DNA of 64,000 nucleotides from Pontibacter cellulosilyticus (GTDB lineage: Bacteria; Bacteroidota; Bacteroidia; Cytophagales; Hymenobacteraceae). Under the pieces are notes generated by a model. That model made no database searches and had not been told where the DNA came from. It saw nothing but the letters and a program-made list of their open reading frames with translations. The translations under genes were made by a program, and so were the position numbers. The DNA lies in the NCBI RefSeq assembly GCF_014306105.1, contig NZ_JACRVF010000002.1, positions 186,001 through 250,000 on the forward strand, read 5' to 3'. The number at the start of each line of letters is the position of its first letter. The first letter of the stretch is position 1. Of the stretch, positions 63,801 to 64,000 are shown piece by piece.

Positions 63801-64000
63801 GAGTTCGAGGATGTTCGTACTATCGATACGGTGAACAATGAAGGTGAGCCGGTAAAAGTAGTAATGGGACGTTCTGGTGAGGTGAAAGTAGTTGATCCTA
63901 ATACAGGTAAACTGTTTATCTCTAACCACGTGCCATATGGTTCATTCATCAGTGTGAACGAAGGCCAAATAGTAGAAAAAGGAGAGAAACTTTGCCACTG
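60900..64000 (+). CDS. rpoC: DNA-directed RNA polymerase subunit beta' (3' end outside window)
   Basis: The first 1033 codons of rpoC; the frame is still open at the window edge. Landmarks: the zinc-binding [20 protein letters not shown] near residue 65, [20 protein letters not shown] near 350, the catalytic [12 protein letters not shown] near 473, the bridge and trigger region [20 protein letters not shown] near 733, and the second zinc site [20 protein letters not shown] near 898 followed by [16 protein letters not shown]. It follows rpoB by 103 bases. Confidence 0.98.
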   Translation, partial: MAFAKNKKLTQDFSKVTISLASPESILERSNGEVTKPETINYRTYKPEMGGLFCERIFGPVKDWECHCGKYKRIRYKGIICDRCGVEVTEKKVRRERMGHIELVVPVAHIWYFKSLPNKIGYLLGLPTKKLDQIIYYERYVVIQPGILAEDNVNTLDFLTEDEYLDMIDKLPRENQMLDNNDPNKFIAKMGAEALQMLLERTNLDDLSYELRHAAAHETSQQRKAEALKRLRVVEAFRDAATRIENRPEWMIIRMVPVIPPELRPLVPLDGGRFATSDLNDLYRRVIIRNNRLKRLIEIKAPEVILRNEKRMLQEAVDSLFDNSRKVNAVRAEGNRALKSLSDMLKGKQGRFRQNLLGKRVDYSGRSVIVVGPELKLHECGLPKNMAAELFKPFIIRKLIERGIVKTVKSAKKIVDRKDPVVWDILENVLKGHPVLLNRAPTLHRLGIQAFQPKLIEGKAIQLHPLVCTAFNADFDGDQMAVHVPLGPAAVLEASMLMLASHNILNPANGAPIAVPSQDMVLGLYYVSKGKRSTENEKIAGEGMSFYSAEEVIIAINEGRLSKQAYIKVRTKVKNEKGELELKLIETVAGRVLFNQFVPEEVGFVDELLTKKKLQQIISRVFKETGMARTAHFLDDIKTLGFQSAYKGGLSMGLGDINIPAEKDILVEQAKKEVDAVWQNYSMGLITDNERYNQVIDIWTRINNQITETLMRRLENDDQGFNSIFMMMHSGARGSREQIRQLGGMRGLMAKPQKSLQGSVGEIIENPILSNFKEGLDVIEYFISTHGARKGLADTALKTADAGYLTRRLVDVSQDVIVNEEDCGTLRGLEVSALKDNEDIVESLSERILGRVTVHDVYDPITNELIVESGLEVTEEVARAIENTAIEAVEIRSVLTCESKRGICAKCYGRNLATGFMVQKGEAVGVIAAQSIGEPGTQLTLRTFHVGGTASNIAVEATILAKFGGKIEFEDVRTIDTVNNEGEPVKVVMGRSGEVKVVDPNTGKLFISNHVPYGSFISVNEGQIVEKGEKLCH

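Overview
This 64 kb window comes from a Bacteroidota chromosome, most likely the order Cytophagales; the gene content and style resemble Hymenobacteraceae such as Pontibacter, but the genus is a guess. The signs are a SusC/SusD pair, promoters of the TTTG-N19/20-TAnnTTTG type, many short lipoproteins with a lipobox just after the signal peptide, LytTR and HisKA_2 signalling, a BtuB/BtuG vitamin B12 locus and frequent TTG starts. No phage, insertion sequence, CRISPR array or rRNA was seen.

Layout. 1-4.4 kb: the end of a susC gene (cut by the window edge), susD and a small lipoprotein gene. 4.5-6.2 kb: two tandem PAP2-type phosphatases on the minus strand. 6.4-10.6 kb: metK, then hpf, a XerC-like recombinase, rpsU and an acyl-CoA dehydrogenase on the minus strand. 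10.9-17.2 kb: a CpsB-type PHP phosphatase, an epimerase, a TPR protein, a ComA-type phosphosulfolactate synthase, a DUF368 polyprenyl-phosphate transporter, aroE and a DUF1232 protein. 17.4-21.9 kb: an ECF sigma factor, an overlapping gene for a predicted double-membrane-spanning anti-sigma factor, and four small lipoproteins, three of them related cysteine-rich paralogues. 22-28.9 kb: uvrB, a fasciclin lipoprotein, a DUF6624 protein, a radical SAM protein and small proteins. 28.9-36.6 kb: an Asp/His-rich lipoprotein, the BtuG-like and BtuB genes behind a cobalamin riboswitch, a 3-methyladenine glycosylase, a DHFR-like reductase, a group of very small genes and a THUMP-like methyltransferase. 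36.7-51.9 kb: a DUF4397 lipoprotein, ahcY, a LytTR regulator with a propeller histidine kinase, two glycosyltransferases, a second ECF sigma with a zinc-finger anti-sigma, gmk, nadD, frr, pyrH, a biotin carrier protein and an M1 aminopeptidase. 52-64 kb: tRNA-Tyr, -Gly, -Thr, tuf, tRNA-Trp, secE, nusG, rplKAJL, rpoB and the start of rpoC (cut by the right edge).

The best candidates for something little described are three. (1) The ECF locus at 17.4-21.9 kb: one bipartite promoter word, TTGCAACC-N15-GGGTCA, lies before two lipoprotein units, with a close variant before the sigma gene itself, so the locus looks like a self-contained envelope regulon. (2) The word AAGTATA/TATACTT occurs roughly a hundred times on both strands, inside and between genes, several-fold above expectation, and is nearly absent from the SusCD and tuf-to-rplL blocks. 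(3) A run of tiny hydrophilic proteins plus a 53-residue two-helix membrane protein at 34.3-35.3 kb, two of which are too short for usual gene-length cutoffs.

All calls rest on reading sequence and translations by eye. Nothing was searched against a database, and counts were made by hand.
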